Positions 24,259-33,601 of a stretch of DNA of 64,000 bases are shown one piece after another. Below the pieces are notes generated by a model, which saw nothing but the letters and a program-made list of their open reading frames with translations, did not search any database and was not told the DNA's origin. Numbering within the stretch: position 1 is the first letter of the stretch; the number at the start of each line of letters is the position of its first letter. This stretch comes from Thalassotalea eurytherma (GTDB lineage: Bacteria > Pseudomonadota > Gammaproteobacteria > Enterobacterales > Alteromonadaceae): assembly GCF_030161415.1 (NCBI RefSeq), contig NZ_BSSU01000014.1, positions 1 through 64,000 of the forward strand, given 5' to 3'. Both the position numbers and the translations under genes were made by a program.

Positions 24259-26159
24259 TAGCTACACACCCTATTTCGACCTAGAGACTTCGCTTCATAA
24301 AGCTTTTCATCAGCTACCTTAAGTATTTCTTCAATAACATTTGACTCTACAACTGTTGAATCTGCAACACCTAAGCTAATAGTAATTGGTGGTGTATTGA
24401 GCTTGTCTTGCCATGGGAATTGACTAACGAGAATGCGTAAACGTTCAGCTGTTTCTTGCGCTTGTTTAAGGTTAACACTAGGCAATAGCACAACAAATTC
24501 TTCACCGCCTAAACGAACAAAGGTGTCTTTTTGACGCATGGAGTCTCCTCCTAGTTGCGCGACTTTTTTAATGACTTTATCACCCACACTATGACCTAAC
24601 GTATCATTGACCACCTTAAAATGATCAATATCTAAAATTAGTATGCTAAACGGCGTATTGGTATCAATGAGTTTATCGGCCTCACGTAGTAACTGATATC
24701 GATTTGCCACCCCCGTTAAAGGATCGGTAACTGAAGCGTGCTTAAGTACTTCTTGCTTACGCACTAACTTTATAAACCCCCAAGCAACTAATAATGCAAT
24801 GACACAAGTACCTAAAGCCACACGCCAGTGAAATTGAGAAAGCGTTTTAGCTTTTTCTAAAGCAATATTATTTATTGCTTTTTGTTCTTGTAAAATTTGT
24901 TCAACAACATCAGCCTGCTCACTTTCAAAGCGCATTCTCATCTCATCGACTTCATCTTGTTGCTCTTTTTCATAACGATCAAGCAAAAGTTGATGCAAAA
25001 CCTTGCGATTTGCTAAAGCATCTTCGAATTGCTCTTGTTTATACAATGAGCGTGCTTTTAAGCTATAAAAGTGGGTATTAGAATACAGCTGATTGACGTT
25101 ACTCATTGATGGAATCATTTCGCTAGCTTGCGCTAATACCTCATCAACTTCGACATGTCGATCAAGTTGGTGTAGCAATTCGCCACGTTCTAACAAATAA
25201 AATACAGGTACATCATGAGCGTCTGTACCTTGAATATACTTACCAGCAGTCATTAAGTATTGATACGCTAACTCGTAATTAGGCTCTTCCAATTCACTGT
25301 AACAAGTCGCTAGGCGCGTATAAAAATAATAAGCAAGTCGTTGACTCATTTCATTTTCATATTTTCCTAAGACATCTTTTAAAACAATGATGGCTTCGTC
25401 GTAACGGTTTAACTCCATTAGAGCACTTGCCGTATTCAAACGTGCATTTGAGGCAAAAACCGTTTGGCCAGCTTTAACATAGTTATTAAAGCTCATTTCA
25501 TAAAAATCTAAAGATGCTTCTACGTCATTGATATAACTATGTAAAATACCTAACTCGGAATAAAGGTAACCCAGTAACTCGGAATCATCGGCTTGTTCAG
25601 CAATGTTTCTGGCTTTATTTAAGGTTTGCAACGATTCTTGATATTGGCGTGCTAAATATTTCATGGCACCAATATTGATATAGCCGTATGCGGTATAAAC
25701 TTTATGATTTAACGATTCAGCAAGTTGTGTACCTCGCTGATAATCTCTCATTGCGCTTTTGCTATCGCCCAAATTCTCTAGCGCAAAACCTCGTGAATAC
25801 AGTAACTCAGAAATAATCGCACTTGGACTCATTTGCTGCTTTGCAAGCTCTAACCCTTTGTTAGCTAGCGTGTTAGCTGTAGTAAAGTTGCCCCGATTAT
25901 TGAAAAAATCAGCGGACAATAAATAGTACTTAATTTGATCTGATAAGCTGTATTGCTCGATATCATCTTTAAGCTCATCTAGAAGTGCAGGAACTTGTTG
26001 GGGCGCAGTTTTCTCTAATTCTTTAATTTGCGATTCAAACTCAGCGTAGCTCGCAGAATTGTTCGCATAAACAAGGTGAGTTAGGGTAATAGGCAAAATA
26101 AACGTGCACGTAAATACAATACTTTTAAGAGCGCTAAACATCGTCTTATTTTTGCTCAC
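24258..26159 (-). CDS. Diguanylate cyclase (GGDEF) with periplasmic TPR repeats
   Basis: A 633-residue c-di-GMP synthase. A signal peptide or anchor (to about residue 32) leads into some 380 periplasmic residues made of tetratricopeptide-like repeats (for example YTAYGYINIGAMKYLARQYQ, LLGYLYSELGILHSYINDVE). A coiled coil, one transmembrane helix (VALGTCVIALLVAWGFIKLV) and a GGDEF domain follow. The active motif is GGEEF with RQKD (RxxD I-site) five residues before, so it should be active and product-inhibited. The periplasmic TPR part suggests sensing of a protein or peptide. It is the first gene of a coupled pair with a shorter cyclase of the same plan. Confidence 0.92.
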   Translation of the reverse strand: MSKNKTMFSALKSIVFTCTFILPITLTHLVYANNSASYAEFESQIKELEKTAPQQVPALLDELKDDIEQYSLSDQIKYYLLSADFFNNRGNFTTANTLANKGLELAKQQMSPSAIISELLYSRGFALENLGDSKSAMRDYQRGTQLAESLNHKVYTAYGYINIGAMKYLARQYQESLQTLNKARNIAEQADDSELLGYLYSELGILHSYINDVEASLDFYEMSFNNYVKAGQTVFASNARLNTASALMELNRYDEAIIVLKDVLGKYENEMSQRLAYYFYTRLATCYSELEEPNYELAYQYLMTAGKYIQGTDAHDVPVFYLLERGELLHQLDRHVEVDEVLAQASEMIPSMSNVNQLYSNTHFYSLKARSLYKQEQFEDALANRKVLHQLLLDRYEKEQQDEVDEMRMRFESEQADVVEQILQEQKAINNIALEKAKTLSQFHWRVALGTCVIALLVAWGFIKLVRKQEVLKHASVTDPLTGVANRYQLLREADKLIDTNTPFSILILDIDHFKVVNDTLGHSVGDKVIKKVAQLGGDSMRQKDTFVRLGGEEFVVLLPSVNLKQAQETAERLRILVSQFPWQDKLNTPPITISLGVADSTVVESNVIEEILKVADEKLYEAKSLGRNRVCS

Positions 26160-26262
26160 ATTTATTCCTAAATATACTTGTTCATTACTAGCTAGTATAA
26201 AGCGATCATTACCAAAAACAACTAATGAATCAGCGATTTAAAAGCTAACACTTCATTAACAA

Positions 26263-26670
26263 TCAAGACGTCAAAGCCCAGTAACTAGCCTCAATTCTAT
26301 TGCCATCTAAGTCATAAACAAAACAACCGTAATACGGGTCACCATAGTCGGCGCGAGGACCCGGTTTGCCATTACATTTTGCCCCCAGTTCAATAGCCAA
26401 AGCATAAAATTCATCAACTTGCGATTTACTTACTGCAACAAAACCCAAGTGGGTGCCATTGCCAACGTTCGCTTGCTGCTGATTAAAAGGTAATTGAATC
26501 CAAAATTCAGGGTAACCTTTACCAAAGGCTGCCGCATGTTCGTAATGCGCAACTTTTTCAATATCAAGTGTTGCCAGTACCTGTTGATAAAATGCAATAG
26601 CTTTGTCTAGTTGATTGGTGCCGAGTGATGCATGACAAATACTGCGATGAAGTCTATTTTCAATACTCAT
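26263..26670 (-). CDS. VOC-superfamily (glyoxalase/bleomycin-resistance-like) protein
   Basis: A 135-residue single-domain protein of the vicinal-oxygen-chelate fold: the first beta-alpha unit with HASLGTNQLDKAIAFYQQVL, and a C-terminal Gly-rich part (GPRADYGDPYYGCFVYDLDG) ending in NRIEASYW, with the metal-site Glu near the end. Such proteins are metal-dependent lyases, dioxygenases or binding proteins; this sequence does not allow a choice. Its start overlaps the stop of the upstream TlpA-like gene by one base (TAATG), so the two are co-translated. Confidence 0.85.
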   Translation of the reverse strand: MSIENRLHRSICHASLGTNQLDKAIAFYQQVLATLDIEKVAHYEHAAAFGKGYPEFWIQLPFNQQQANVGNGTHLGFVAVSKSQVDEFYALAIELGAKCNGKPGPRADYGDPYYGCFVYDLDGNRIEASYWALTS

Positions 26671-27134
26671 TACTTGTCCTCTGCCAATGCTAAAAGAGAG
26701 AGTATTTCTTGCTGATATTGTTGTTTTTTGGTGTCGTTAAATCCCACATGTGTTGCAACGACTTGTCCTTGGCGATCAACGATGAAACTACTCGGCATCC
26801 CCCTCAAATCATATTTTCTAGCGATTTTACCTTTAGGATCATAGATTACCTCGAAATCGGCAGGGAATGTTGCTAAAAACTCTAATGCAAACGACTTTTG
26901 TGCATCGACATTGACACTTACTACGCTAAATCCTTGATCTTTATAAATCGCTTGCATCTCATTTAACCAAGGAAACGATTCTCGACATGGACCACACCAA
27001 GACGCCCAAAAATCAACATAAACGACTTGTCCTCTTAAGGACGCAAGTTTGGCGTTTAATTGACTATTTGTATCAGCTATCGAGGAGCAACTGAATAAGA
27101 ACATAAAAGCGATAAAAGATTGTATAAGCTTCAT
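26670..27134 (-). CDS. TlpA/ResA-like periplasmic thiol-disulfide oxidoreductase
   Basis: A 154-residue thioredoxin-fold protein exported by an N-terminal hydrophobic segment. LFSC at residues 13-16 is a possible, slightly atypical lipobox. The redox motif is WCGPC with Cys47 and Cys50 in FWASWCGPCRESF. The cis-Pro loop GMPSSFIVD is also present. TlpA/ResA-type proteins reduce disulfides in the periplasm, often for cytochrome c maturation. No cytochrome gene is adjacent; the only neighbour in the unit is the VOC gene overlapping its stop codon. Confidence 0.88.
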   Translation of the reverse strand: MKLIQSFIAFMFLFSCSSIADTNSQLNAKLASLRGQVVYVDFWASWCGPCRESFPWLNEMQAIYKDQGFSVVSVNVDAQKSFALEFLATFPADFEVIYDPKGKIARKYDLRGMPSSFIVDRQGQVVATHVGFNDTKKQQYQQEILSLLALAEDK

Positions 27135-27210
27135 AAATACACTGCGTTTTTAGAGTTTTAGTCAGTGTACTGATTGCCTTATACAACGGCAAGTTTTGCT
27201 CGCTACCAAG

Positions 27211-27239
27211 AAAAAAGGGAGTATTAAAAATACTCCCTT
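27211..27239 (-). terminator. Terminator downstream of parE and the porin remnant
   Basis: Stem AAGGGAGTATT / AATACTCCCTT with a three-base loop. On the minus strand it is followed by TTTT. Confidence 0.8.
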
Positions 27240-27265
27240 CCTAAATAAACGGGTTTAAATTACCA

Positions 27266-27469
27266 TTAAGCTCGCATACCAGCAGTAATCGTTAAGCCAC
27301 TAAATTCACCGCCATCATGCGCTGAATCTTGCGTAACTGTTTAATAAGCACCTAATTGAAATTTAAGTTTATGGCTATTCACAAAATAACCTTTACAGCC
27401 TGCGAATTCGGTGTCTAATTCCCGGTTATTCTTCTTAAATTTGCCCGACAAACTAGCTTTACAGATTAG
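27266..27469 (-). pseudogene. C-terminal remnant of an outer-membrane beta-barrel protein
   Basis: Directly after the parE stop, and in the same frame, the minus strand encodes about 67 codons with one internal TAA (in ...KLKFQLGAY-stop-TVTQDSAHDGG...). The alternating pattern of KLKFQLGAY and GEFSGLTITAGMRA, next to an Asp/His/Gly turn, is that of the last beta-strands of a porin-like protein. No start or signal peptide remains. It looks like the tail of a gene lost by deletion just behind parE. Confidence 0.45.
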
Positions 27470-29356
27470 CTAGATTTGCGCCATATCACCATGGCGTTGC
27501 AACCAGTCTTTACGATCGCCACTACGCTTTTTCGATAACAACATATCCATGGTTTCCATGGTTTCATCAAACTCATCTACTGTTAATTGAACAAGGCGAC
27601 GAGTATTCGGGTCCATCGTTGTTTCTCGTAATTGCATCGGGTTCATCTCACCCAAGCCTTTGAAGCGTTGAACATTGACCTTGCCACGTTTTTTCTCTGC
27701 TTCAATGCGGTCAAGAACACCGTCTTTTTCGGCTTCATCTAGCGCATAAAATACTTCTTTACCAACATCGATACGATAAAGCGGTGGCATAGCTACATAA
27801 ACATGGCCAGCTTGTACTAAAGGTAAAAAGTGTTGAGTAAACAATGCACATAATAAGGTTGCAATGTGAAGACCATCTGAGTCGGCATCTGCAAGAATAC
27901 AAATTTTGCCATAGCGCAAGTTCGTTAAATCTTCGCTATCGGGGTCAATGCCTAAAGCCACTGAAATATCATGTACTTCTTGCGAGGCTAGAATTTGCCC
28001 AGAATCAACTTCCCAGGTGTTAAGAATTTTACCACGCAACGGCATCACCGCTTGAATTTCGCGGTCTCGCGCTTGCTTGGCACTACCACCAGCTGAATCA
28101 CCCTCTACTAAAAACAGTTCAGAGCGAGTAGGATCTTGGCTACCACAATCGGTTAACTTACCAGGTAACGCTGGCCCTTGAGTTACTTTCTTACGAACAA
28201 CCTTTTTACTTGCGCGTAAGCGTTTTTGTGCATTGGTGATACAGAATTCAGCTAAGCTCTCTGCAATTTCAGTATGCTCATTGAGCCATAAGCTAAATGA
28301 ATCTTTAACAACACCAGTGACAAACGCTGCACATTGCCTAGACGATAAACGTTCTTTTGTCTGTCCGGCAAATTGAGGATCTTGCATTTTTACCGACAAG
28401 ATGTAGCTACACTTATCCCAGATATCGTCAGGTGTTAACTTAACCCCACGCGGCAACATGTTTCTGAATTCACAGAACTCACGCATTGACTCAAGTAAAC
28501 CTTGTCTTAAACCATTTACATGGGTACCGCCTTGAATCGTTGGTATTAGATTCACATAGCTTTCGCCAATTGCTTCACCACCTTCAGGTAACCAGGTTAC
28601 CGCCCAATCTGCGGCTTCATTTTGAGATGAGAAACTGCCGATAAAAGGTTCTTCAGGTAAACTAACATAACTTTTAACCGACTCTTTTAAATAATCACGC
28701 AAGCCATCTTCATAACACCACTGCTCTTTAGAACCGTCGTTTTTATCTTGAAATTTAATCGTTAAGCCGGGACAAAGTACCGCTTTAGCTTTTAATAAAT
28801 GCTTTAGTTTAAGCACGGAAAATTTGTAAGAATCAAAGTAACTGGCATCCGGCCAAAATTTTACTCGCGTCCCGGTATTGCGCTTTCCTACTGACCCAAC
28901 TTCTTTGAGCTCTTCAACTTTTTCGCCGCTTTCAAAGGCCATTTCAAAAACTTTACTGTCACGTTTTACCGTCACTTCAACACGAGTTGACAGCGCGTTA
29001 ACAACAGAAATACCGACACCGTGTAAACCACCAGAGAATTGGTAGTTTTTATTGGAAAACTTGCCACCAGCGTGCAGTTTGCTAAAAATAAGCTCAACGC
29101 CAGACACTCCTTCTTCAGGATGAATATCGGTTGGCATGCCTCGACCGTCATCAAGCACTTCAAGCGACTGATCTTTATCTAAAATAACCGTAATGTTTTG
29201 GGCGTGGCCTGCTAATGCCTCATCAACAGAGTTATCGATAACCTCTTGACCTAAATGGTTTGGTCGGTTGGTATCGGTATACATACCCGGGCGTCGACGT
29301 ACTGGTTCTAAACCACTTAGTACCTCGATAGAATCTGAATTATATTGTTCACTCAT
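27470..29356 (-). CDS. parE: DNA topoisomerase IV subunit B
   Basis: The ATPase subunit of topoisomerase IV. 628 residues, as in Escherichia coli. The GHKL ATPase domain shows EVIDNSVDEALAGHA (Mg/ATP Glu/Asn), DDGRGMP and FSGGLHGVGISVVNALS. The transducer region follows, then the TOPRIM domain with LVEGDSAGG and ILADADSDG, and the C-terminal RFKGLGEMNP and TMDPNTRR. It ends in TAG, and the correct length shows that this TAG is read as stop. It heads no clear operon of its own: yqiA-cpdA-yqiB-nudF lie upstream on the same strand in the order known from E. coli. Confidence 0.97.
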   Translation of the reverse strand: MSEQYNSDSIEVLSGLEPVRRRPGMYTDTNRPNHLGQEVIDNSVDEALAGHAQNITVILDKDQSLEVLDDGRGMPTDIHPEEGVSGVELIFSKLHAGGKFSNKNYQFSGGLHGVGISVVNALSTRVEVTVKRDSKVFEMAFESGEKVEELKEVGSVGKRNTGTRVKFWPDASYFDSYKFSVLKLKHLLKAKAVLCPGLTIKFQDKNDGSKEQWCYEDGLRDYLKESVKSYVSLPEEPFIGSFSSQNEAADWAVTWLPEGGEAIGESYVNLIPTIQGGTHVNGLRQGLLESMREFCEFRNMLPRGVKLTPDDIWDKCSYILSVKMQDPQFAGQTKERLSSRQCAAFVTGVVKDSFSLWLNEHTEIAESLAEFCITNAQKRLRASKKVVRKKVTQGPALPGKLTDCGSQDPTRSELFLVEGDSAGGSAKQARDREIQAVMPLRGKILNTWEVDSGQILASQEVHDISVALGIDPDSEDLTNLRYGKICILADADSDGLHIATLLCALFTQHFLPLVQAGHVYVAMPPLYRIDVGKEVFYALDEAEKDGVLDRIEAEKKRGKVNVQRFKGLGEMNPMQLRETTMDPNTRRLVQLTVDEFDETMETMDMLLSKKRSGDRKDWLQRHGDMAQI

Positions 29357-29429
29357 GAGTGGTATCTAATCGTTATAGTTATTGTTTACTAAAAGCTAAA
29401 TGCGGTGTTTACACACTTAACTTATAGTT

Positions 29430-30005
29430 TTACGGTAATTGAAAAAAATTAACAATAGTTGGGAGCATTTTCTCGAACTCAACAAAGCTATGATCACCAC
29501 CTTGTTGGACAATTAACTGGCTGTTGTCGAACTTCTCTACTGCTTCTTGATAATTTAACACTTCATCGTGGGTTTGTACCATGACAAGATAATTTTTTTC
29601 TGTAATTTGCTGCTGTTCCAAACATTTTAGATCATCAACAAAGCTTCTCGTGACATGAAATGTTTCTTGTGTATAGGGATTGGTTTGCTCACCAAGATAA
29701 TCAATCAACAGCTCGTAAGGCTTAATAGCAGGGTTTATCAATACCGCTGGCCGCTGAAAGTTTTCAGCAAAGTATGTCGAAAAATAACCGCCCAATGAAG
29801 AGCCGATAAAATACCAATCGTCATCAGGACATTCTTCAACAATCTTAGTTAGCTGCTTTATCGCTGCTTTGGGTGTGGACGCTACTTGAGGGCAATGAAA
29901 ACGAACGCTAGGAAAGTGTTGAGCAAAGTATGCTTTGGTTAATTGCGCCTTATGAGATTGAGGAGATGAAATAAAGCCGTGGATATAGAGTATATGTTTG
30001 TTCAT
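29430..30005 (-). CDS. yqiA: YqiA-type esterase (alpha/beta hydrolase)
   Basis: A 191-residue small alpha/beta-hydrolase. LYIHGFISSPQSHKA starts the fold, GSSLGGYF is the nucleophile elbow with Ser, an Asp in THDEVL and a His in GGDHSFVEFE complete the triad. E. coli YqiA hydrolyses short acyl-CoA and p-nitrophenyl esters in vitro; the physiological substrate is not known. It sits between cpdA (two-base gap) and parE, the conserved enterobacterial order. Confidence 0.92.
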   Translation of the reverse strand: MNKHILYIHGFISSPQSHKAQLTKAYFAQHFPSVRFHCPQVASTPKAAIKQLTKIVEECPDDDWYFIGSSLGGYFSTYFAENFQRPAVLINPAIKPYELLIDYLGEQTNPYTQETFHVTRSFVDDLKCLEQQQITEKNYLVMVQTHDEVLNYQEAVEKFDNSQLIVQQGGDHSFVEFEKMLPTIVNFFQLP

Positions 30006-30007
30006 TT

Positions 30008-30769
30008 TTATGACGTAATCGCTTCGATATAGTGCGTTGAAGATGTTAGGTTGCCATCGCTATATAAGGTAAAGCGACGATAGCCAATTTGATCATATTG
30101 CGCGATGAGCTCACTATCGTGCATACCAAAGGTAATGGAAGTAGCAGGGCACGAGAAAAGTTTCAATGGGTGACAATGCCCGTCTGGTATTGAAAGTGAC
30201 ATAGCGCGATGCACGTGACCACAACTAATGGCTTTAACATGGGGCAGTTCAGCTAGTTCCAGCCAAAGTTGCTCTTGATTTTTTAGGCCATGTCTGTCGA
30301 TAAAATACCCCACATCAATAGGATGATGATGCATCAACAAGAATTGAAATTTAGTCTTGTTGGAAGAAGCTATTCTGTCGAGCTGTGTATCAGATAAAAC
30401 GCCAGCTGGTGTTTCACTTTTACTATCAAGTAGCTGAAGTTGCCAACGACCTACTTCAATCGTTTTGTTTGGCTCAAACACCGAGTGAGTAAGATAGCGA
30501 CTAAAAAGTTTCGGCTCATCATGATTACCAGCAAGATAATAAACAGGGCAAGTGATGCCAGTATCAACAAAAGCTTGATTAAACCATTGATATGACTGTG
30601 CACTATGATCTTGACTCAAGTCGCCGGTGAAAATAATAAATTCAATTTCTGGCTGACATTTTATCTGTTGAAGTACGCTGATTAACTGTGGGTATACTAA
30701 CGCGTCGAAGTGTTTTCCAGTGTCCGTTGCAAACAAATGGCAATCACTGATTTGAGCAAATGTTGTCAT
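30008..30769 (-). CDS. cpdA: 3',5'-cyclic-AMP phosphodiesterase
   Basis: A 253-residue class III metallophosphoesterase that hydrolyses cAMP and so tunes CRP-dependent transcription. The metal ligands are all visible: ISDCHLF (DxH), FTGDLSQD (GDxxxD), LAGNHDE (GNHD), LMHHHP and SCGHVHR (GHxH). Position between yqiB and yqiA matches the E. coli nudF-yqiB-cpdA-yqiA-parE arrangement, which supports the assignment over other metallophosphatases. Confidence 0.93.
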   Translation of the reverse strand: MTTFAQISDCHLFATDTGKHFDALVYPQLISVLQQIKCQPEIEFIIFTGDLSQDHSAQSYQWFNQAFVDTGITCPVYYLAGNHDEPKLFSRYLTHSVFEPNKTIEVGRWQLQLLDSKSETPAGVLSDTQLDRIASSNKTKFQFLLMHHHPIDVGYFIDRHGLKNQEQLWLELAELPHVKAISCGHVHRAMSLSIPDGHCHPLKLFSCPATSITFGMHDSELIAQYDQIGYRRFTLYSDGNLTSSTHYIEAITS

Positions 30770-30771
30770 AA

Positions 30772-31233
30772 TTAACTTTTAGATATTTGCGATGTTTGAT
30801 GCAAGGTTGTTTTTCCTTGGCTTAAACAGATTTGTAGCCACTCTTTCAAAAACAACATAATTTGCCTTTTTTCATCCGGCAAATGCATCCTCTTGTTAGG
30901 ATAATCATATCTCGGTTTAATTCTGTGCATATGCTGACTATGAATCACTTCGCTCATACGAGCATCATGATAAAGCCTTATTTGCATATGTGGCTGAAAA
31001 TGATGACTTACTGATGAAGCAAAATCACTGACCTGCATAAAAGACACCATTGAGGTGTATGTTGTAACCTCTTGCACAGTCAGTTGGTAGGATAAATGTT
31101 CATTGATAAAAAATTCACGCACCTCACCCACAACACGTTTATCCGCTAATAGTTTTAGCATTAACATGTAGTTCGCTTCACTCAGTTGCATTAAACTAAC
31201 GAGGTTTGGTCGATATTTTTTAAAAAACGTCAC
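30772..31233 (-). CDS. yqiB: DUF1249 family protein YqiB
   Basis: A 153-residue protein of the DUF1249 family. It is known by conserved context and features such as NYMLMLKLL, YHDARMSEVI and PRYDYPNKRMHLPDEKRQIM, the last with a Tyr/Pro-rich turn. No function is established. It lies two bases upstream of cpdA and 17 bases downstream of nudF, so it is almost certainly co-transcribed with both. Confidence 0.9.
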   Translation of the reverse strand: MTFFKKYRPNLVSLMQLSEANYMLMLKLLADKRVVGEVREFFINEHLSYQLTVQEVTTYTSMVSFMQVSDFASSVSHHFQPHMQIRLYHDARMSEVIHSQHMHRIKPRYDYPNKRMHLPDEKRQIMLFLKEWLQICLSQGKTTLHQTSQISKS

Positions 31234-31250
31234 AAAATCACCTATTGTTG

Positions 31251-31895
31251 CTATCTATCGCGAGCATACTTAGCCTGCAAATCATCAACATTTAAGGCGA
31301 GCCATTGTAGCGCAATAATGGTAGCAGCGTTATTGATTTTGCCTGTATGAAGCAATGCCATAGCCTCTTCTCTGTCTATGACATGAACTTTTATATCTTC
31401 GCCTTCTTCTGGTAAACCATAAACACCACCTACCCCCTCACTATCAACAATCGCCCCATATAAATGCAATTGCTCTGTCGTTCCGCCAGGGCTCGATAAA
31501 TAATTCATAATATGAAAGATGTCGTTTTTTTCAATATCGAGATTCGCTTCCTCTTTGGCTTCCCTTATTGCGACATCAACAGGATCTTCATTTTCACCAA
31601 ACATGCCTGCAACAAATTCTAACAGCCACGGGGAGTAACTACGATTTAAGGCACCAGCTCTAAATTGTTCATTAAAAACAACAACATCTCTTATCGGATC
31701 ATAAGGCAATAGAATAACCGCATCGCCGCGTTCAAAGATCTCGCGTTCGATCAAACCACTGTTTTGACCATCAAAATTACGATGTGTTAATGCGTATTTG
31801 TTAATTGAGAAGAAGCCTTTGTAACAAGTTGTAATGGATTTCACTTCAAACTCATTACTATCGTATTGAAATAAAAGACTTTTAGTTTTAGACAT
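31251..31895 (-). CDS. nudF: ADP-ribose diphosphatase (Nudix)
   Basis: A 214-residue Nudix hydrolase that cleaves ADP-ribose to AMP and ribose 5-phosphate. The Nudix box is GMFGENEDPVDVAIREAKEE followed by ANL, aligning with GMIEEGESVEDVARREAIEEAGL of E. coli NudF. The catalytic REAKEE core is intact; the usual Gly after EEA is Asn. The upstream region has FNEQFRAGAL and LLEFVAGM as in ADPRases. First gene of the nudF-yqiB-cpdA-yqiA-parE series and divergent from tolC, exactly as in E. coli. Confidence 0.92.
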   Translation of the reverse strand: MSKTKSLLFQYDSNEFEVKSITTCYKGFFSINKYALTHRNFDGQNSGLIEREIFERGDAVILLPYDPIRDVVVFNEQFRAGALNRSYSPWLLEFVAGMFGENEDPVDVAIREAKEEANLDIEKNDIFHIMNYLSSPGGTTEQLHLYGAIVDSEGVGGVYGLPEEGEDIKVHVIDREEAMALLHTGKINNAATIIALQWLALNVDDLQAKYARDR

Positions 31896-32052
31896 GATAC
31901 GTTTTATCCTAGATTTAAAAATGTAAAAAAAAAATAATTTGTTACACTACAGTTAGATATTAAACAGTTATTAGTTTTGGTTAGTGCCGTAAACACTTTA
32001 CCATAGCCGTTAAAAGTTAATTAGCAATCAGCTACAAGGGAAAAGGTTAAAT

Positions 32053-33393
32053 ATGAAAACCAAATTGCTATCAGTTATGATTGGTCTAGCAAGTGCAAGT
32101 ATTGGCTTCTCAGCTCAGTCTTCTGACATTTTAGAAAACTATCAATTAGCACTTGCCAACGATCCGGTGATCTTAAAAGCTCAAGCAGAGTTTGAAGCAT
32201 CAAAAGAAGGTATTACACAAGCACGTGCTGTATTACTACCACAAATCAATGCATTTGCGAGCGTTAGCGCAGGTAGTAGTGAATCATTTTTAGCCGGTAA
32301 CGTGATTGAAAGTGATGTTGACAATACGACTTGGGGTGCCAGCCTTTCAATGCAGTTATACCATCACGACACATGGTTAACACTTGATAATGCTAAAAAA
32401 GCGGCGCATCGTAGCGATTTAGCTTACCAATCGGTAAAGCAAGACTTAATTGTACGTGTTGCTGATGCTTACTTCGGCGTCTTGAGTTCACAAGACGATT
32501 TAGAGTTTGCTAATGCAGAACAAAAAGCAATTGAACGTCAATTAGAGCAAACTAAACAACGTTTCTCTGTTGGTTTAACAGCCATTACCGACGTACACGA
32601 AGCACAAGCTCAATACGATAGTGCTGTAGCAGATGTAATTCGTGCTGAAAACTCTCTCGCTAATGCTAATGAAACATTACGTGAGATTACCAATGTTTAT
32701 CCTCGCGATTTAGACACTTTAGATACAAACCGTTTTAGCGCATCAGCGCCAGCACCAGCAAGTGCTGATGAATGGCAACAAGTAGCAGAAACGAAAAATT
32801 TAGAAATTTTAGGTCAAAAGGTTTCTGTTGATATTTCGAAAGAAAACATCAATATTGCTCGTTCAGGTCATTACCCAACGGTAGATTTACAAGCAAGCTA
32901 CCAAGATTCTGATAGTACAATTAAAACAAACGATATTGAAACAAATCAACCTTGGCTAAACACGTCGTCTATTGGTGTACAACTTAATGTACCAATCTAC
33001 TCTGGTGGTGCTATTTCAAGTGCTGTTCGTCAAGCACAAAGTAACTATGTAGCAGCAAGCCAAGGCTTACAATCAACGCAGCGTGGTGTGGTACGTAACA
33101 CACGTAACGCATACAACACGGTTATTGCGACAGTTTCAGCAATTAAAGCATTAGAGCAATCAGTTGTTTCTGCAGAAAGTGCATTAAAAGCAACAGAAGC
33201 AGGTTTTGAAGTAGGTACACGTACTATCGTTGACGTACTAGATAGCACACGTAATCTTTACAACGCTAAGCGTAATCTATCGTCAACACGTTATGCATAC
33301 ATTAACGCAATTTTAGCGTTAAAACGTGCTGCTGGTACTATCACTGATGCTGACATTGCTGCCATTCAAGGCGGTCTAAAGCCAGCGATTTAA
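32053..33393 (+). CDS. tolC: Outer-membrane efflux channel TolC
   Basis: A 446-residue outer-membrane channel for tripartite efflux pumps and type I secretion. Signal peptide at residues 1-21 (ending in FSAQSS), then two copies of the OEP domain, each with long periplasmic helices (QAEFEASKEGITQARAVLLP; QAQSNYVAASQGLQSTQRGV) and beta-strands (TTWGASLSMQL; SSIGVQLNVPIYSGG). The TolC-type FEVGTRTIVDVLDSTRNLY motif is present. The divergence from nudF supports true tolC. It could serve the RND pump at 54.9-59.0 kb, which has no channel gene of its own. Confidence 0.95.
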   Translation: MKTKLLSVMIGLASASIGFSAQSSDILENYQLALANDPVILKAQAEFEASKEGITQARAVLLPQINAFASVSAGSSESFLAGNVIESDVDNTTWGASLSMQLYHHDTWLTLDNAKKAAHRSDLAYQSVKQDLIVRVADAYFGVLSSQDDLEFANAEQKAIERQLEQTKQRFSVGLTAITDVHEAQAQYDSAVADVIRAENSLANANETLREITNVYPRDLDTLDTNRFSASAPAPASADEWQQVAETKNLEILGQKVSVDISKENINIARSGHYPTVDLQASYQDSDSTIKTNDIETNQPWLNTSSIGVQLNVPIYSGGAISSAVRQAQSNYVAASQGLQSTQRGVVRNTRNAYNTVIATVSAIKALEQSVVSAESALKATEAGFEVGTRTIVDVLDSTRNLYNAKRNLSSTRYAYINAILALKRAAGTITDADIAAIQGGLKPAI

Positions 33394-33414
33394 ATCAACA
33401 ATTTATGTTGATTG

Positions 33415-33442
33415 AAAACCACTCTAAAAGAGTGGTTTTTTT
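33415..33442 (+). terminator. Terminator of tolC
   Basis: Stem AAAACCACTCT / AGAGTGGTTTT with a three-base loop, then T run. Confidence 0.9.
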
Positions 33443-33601
33443 ATGACTAAAATTCTAATTTACTTAATTATTTTTCTAACAATCAGATAGCTAGTATTGA
33501 TTTCATCAGTTATATTTAATTAACTAAATATTAATCTCGCAAAAAATTCACGTCTTTATTTAATATGGTTTAAGTAAAAAGAATAACAAGGATTTTAGTT
33601 C

